NCBI RefSeq assembly: GCF_000941055.1
Contig: NZ_CP007202.1
Span: 678,001-742,000 of the forward strand
Length of the DNA stretch: 64,000 nt
Origin: Siansivirga zeaxanthinifaciens CC-SAMT-1
GTDB lineage: Bacteria; Bacteroidota; Bacteroidia; Flavobacteriales; Flavobacteriaceae
Direction of reading: 5' to 3'
Both the position numbers and the translations under genes were made by a program. The notes below the pieces were generated by a model. The model was not told the DNA's origin. It saw only the letters and a list, made by a program, of their open reading frames with translations, and searched no databases. Shown piece by piece: positions 63,222-64,000 of this stretch (position 1 is the stretch's first letter; the number at the start of each line of letters is the position of its first letter).

Positions 63222-64000
63222 TTAATTATTCAAAGCTTCGGCACCACCAACAATTTCTAAAATTTCGTTTGTAATAGCTGCTTGACGCGCTTTGTTGTAG
63301 GTTAATTTAAGTTGATCTCTTAATTCGGTTGCATTGTCTGTTGCTTTGTGCATTGCAGTCATACGAGCACCATGTTCGCTGGCAAAAGAATCTCTAATAG
63401 CCTTAAATAATTGTGTTTTAAGAGATTTAGGAATTAACTCTTCAACAATTTCTAATTTTGAAGGCTCAAAAATATAATCTAAATTAACGTTGGCGTCTTT
63501 TTCTACAGGTACAATAGGTAAAAACTGTTCGGTAATTACTTCTTGTGTAGCTGCATTTTTAAATTTGTTGTAAACAATCTCGATTTTATCGAACTCGCCA
63601 GAAACAAATTTATCCATTAACATTTGTGCAATTGCCGAAACATTATCGAAAGATAAATCATCGAAAACTTGACTTTCGTTTGCAATAACCAAATTACGTT
63701 TTGCAAAAGCATCATTGGTTTTTTTACCAATTGCTACAATTGAAACTTTTTTCCCAGCATACGTTTTATTTATTAAGTTTTGTGTTTGCTTAATAATGTT
63801 AGAATTAAAAGCACCACATAAACCTCTATTAGAAGTTATTGGAACAATTAAAACATTGTTTACTTCACGTTGCTCAGAAAATTTACTTCCAGAATCTGCA
63901 TCTAAGGTAGCACTTAAACTTTGTAAAAGTTCGGTTAATTTATCTGCATAAGGACGCATAGCAGTAATAGCATCTTGTGCCTTTTTTAACTTTGCAGCCG
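63222..64000 (-). CDS. atpG: ATP synthase gamma subunit (5' end outside the window)
   Basis: The visible 259 codons match AtpG from before AAKLKKAQDAITAMRPYA to the C-terminus (ARQAAITNEILEIVGGAEAL). The gamma subunit is the rotor shaft of F1. NRGLCGAFNSNI and MTAMHKATDNA are diagnostic blocks. The frame stays open through the window edge, so about 30 N-terminal residues are missing here. It would be the last gene of an atp operon lying outside the window. Confidence 0.96.
   Translation of the reverse strand, partial: AAKLKKAQDAITAMRPYADKLTELLQSLSATLDADSGSKFSEQREVNNVLIVPITSNRGLCGAFNSNIIKQTQNLINKTYAGKKVSIVAIGKKTNDAFAKRNLVIANESQVFDDLSFDNVSAIAQMLMDKFVSGEFDKIEIVYNKFKNAATQEVITEQFLPIVPVEKDANVNLDYIFEPSKLEIVEELIPKSLKTQLFKAIRDSFASEHGARMTAMHKATDNATELRDQLKLTYNKARQAAITNEILEIVGGAEALNN

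Noticed and set aside
1-64000. CRISPR array, prophage or complete insertion sequence
   Set aside because: No regularly spaced direct repeats, integrase, transposase or phage structural gene was seen; repeats present are the few described.

Overview
The window is a low-GC, densely coded chromosomal segment from a marine-type member of the Flavobacteriaceae (Bacteroidota). Evidence for the lineage is a gliding-motility lipoprotein GldH, a RicT-GldH pair, a HemC-HemD fusion, HU-CCDC81/SPOR and DUF4292 proteins, start sites without Shine-Dalgarno sequences, and promoters of the Bacteroidota form TAnnTTTG. No rRNA, tRNA, CRISPR array or complete insertion sequence was seen.

Layout. 1-6.2 kb holds cell-wall and lipid housekeeping genes (LD-carboxypeptidase, DnaJ/TerB protein, bacilliredoxin, acyltransferase, acyl-ACP desaturase, HD hydrolase, AraC regulator). 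6.2-9.3 kb is a tandem family of three small secreted proteins plus the wreck of a fourth; all four keep the same promoter architecture, and three share an identical 76-bp 3' end with terminator. 9.3-12 kb holds a crotonase and an NtrY-like kinase. 11.8-27.3 kb is a haem island: hemJ, hemH, an AraC regulator, hemA, hemCD, hemE, hemF and hemB, interleaved with a MATE exporter, TrkH/TrkA potassium uptake, an EI24 protein and NhaA. Only hemL is missing for a glutamyl-tRNA to protohaem route. 27-34 kb carries a CNNM/CorC protein, a frameshifted alkyltransferase, a serine hydrolase, a DUF4153 protein, an exonuclease and a fused peptide ABC ATPase. 34.5-36.3 kb is a 3-oxoacid CoA-transferase pair split by a four-helix-bundle gene. 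36-43 kb has PBP1A, GldH, RicT and a ferredoxin-TrhP-TrhO group for tRNA wobble-uridine hydroxylation. 43-51 kb has recA, an ECF sigma factor with a membrane partner, an acyltransferase, trpS, dprA and a SPOR protein.

The most unusual stretch is 51.1-55.0 kb. It looks like a decayed bacteriocin-type peptide export cassette on the minus strand: two relic precursor peptides with glycine-motif leaders and paralogous two-cysteine cores (24 residues between the cysteines in both), an intrinsic terminator, two small membrane proteins, a thioredoxin-like protein and a C39-peptidase ABC exporter. The exporter, one membrane protein and both precursors carry indels or stops, so the cassette is probably dead in this strain.

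The rest (55-64 kb) is a thioesterase and a minus-strand envelope operon (flippase, dUTPase, GIY-YIG protein, sugar nucleotidyltransferase, TPR, DUF4292 lipoprotein, EnvC-like factor), ending in the 3' part of atpG. A dispersed intergenic element bounded by GCGTTA/TAACGC occurs three times, and palindromes flank the GIY-YIG gene.
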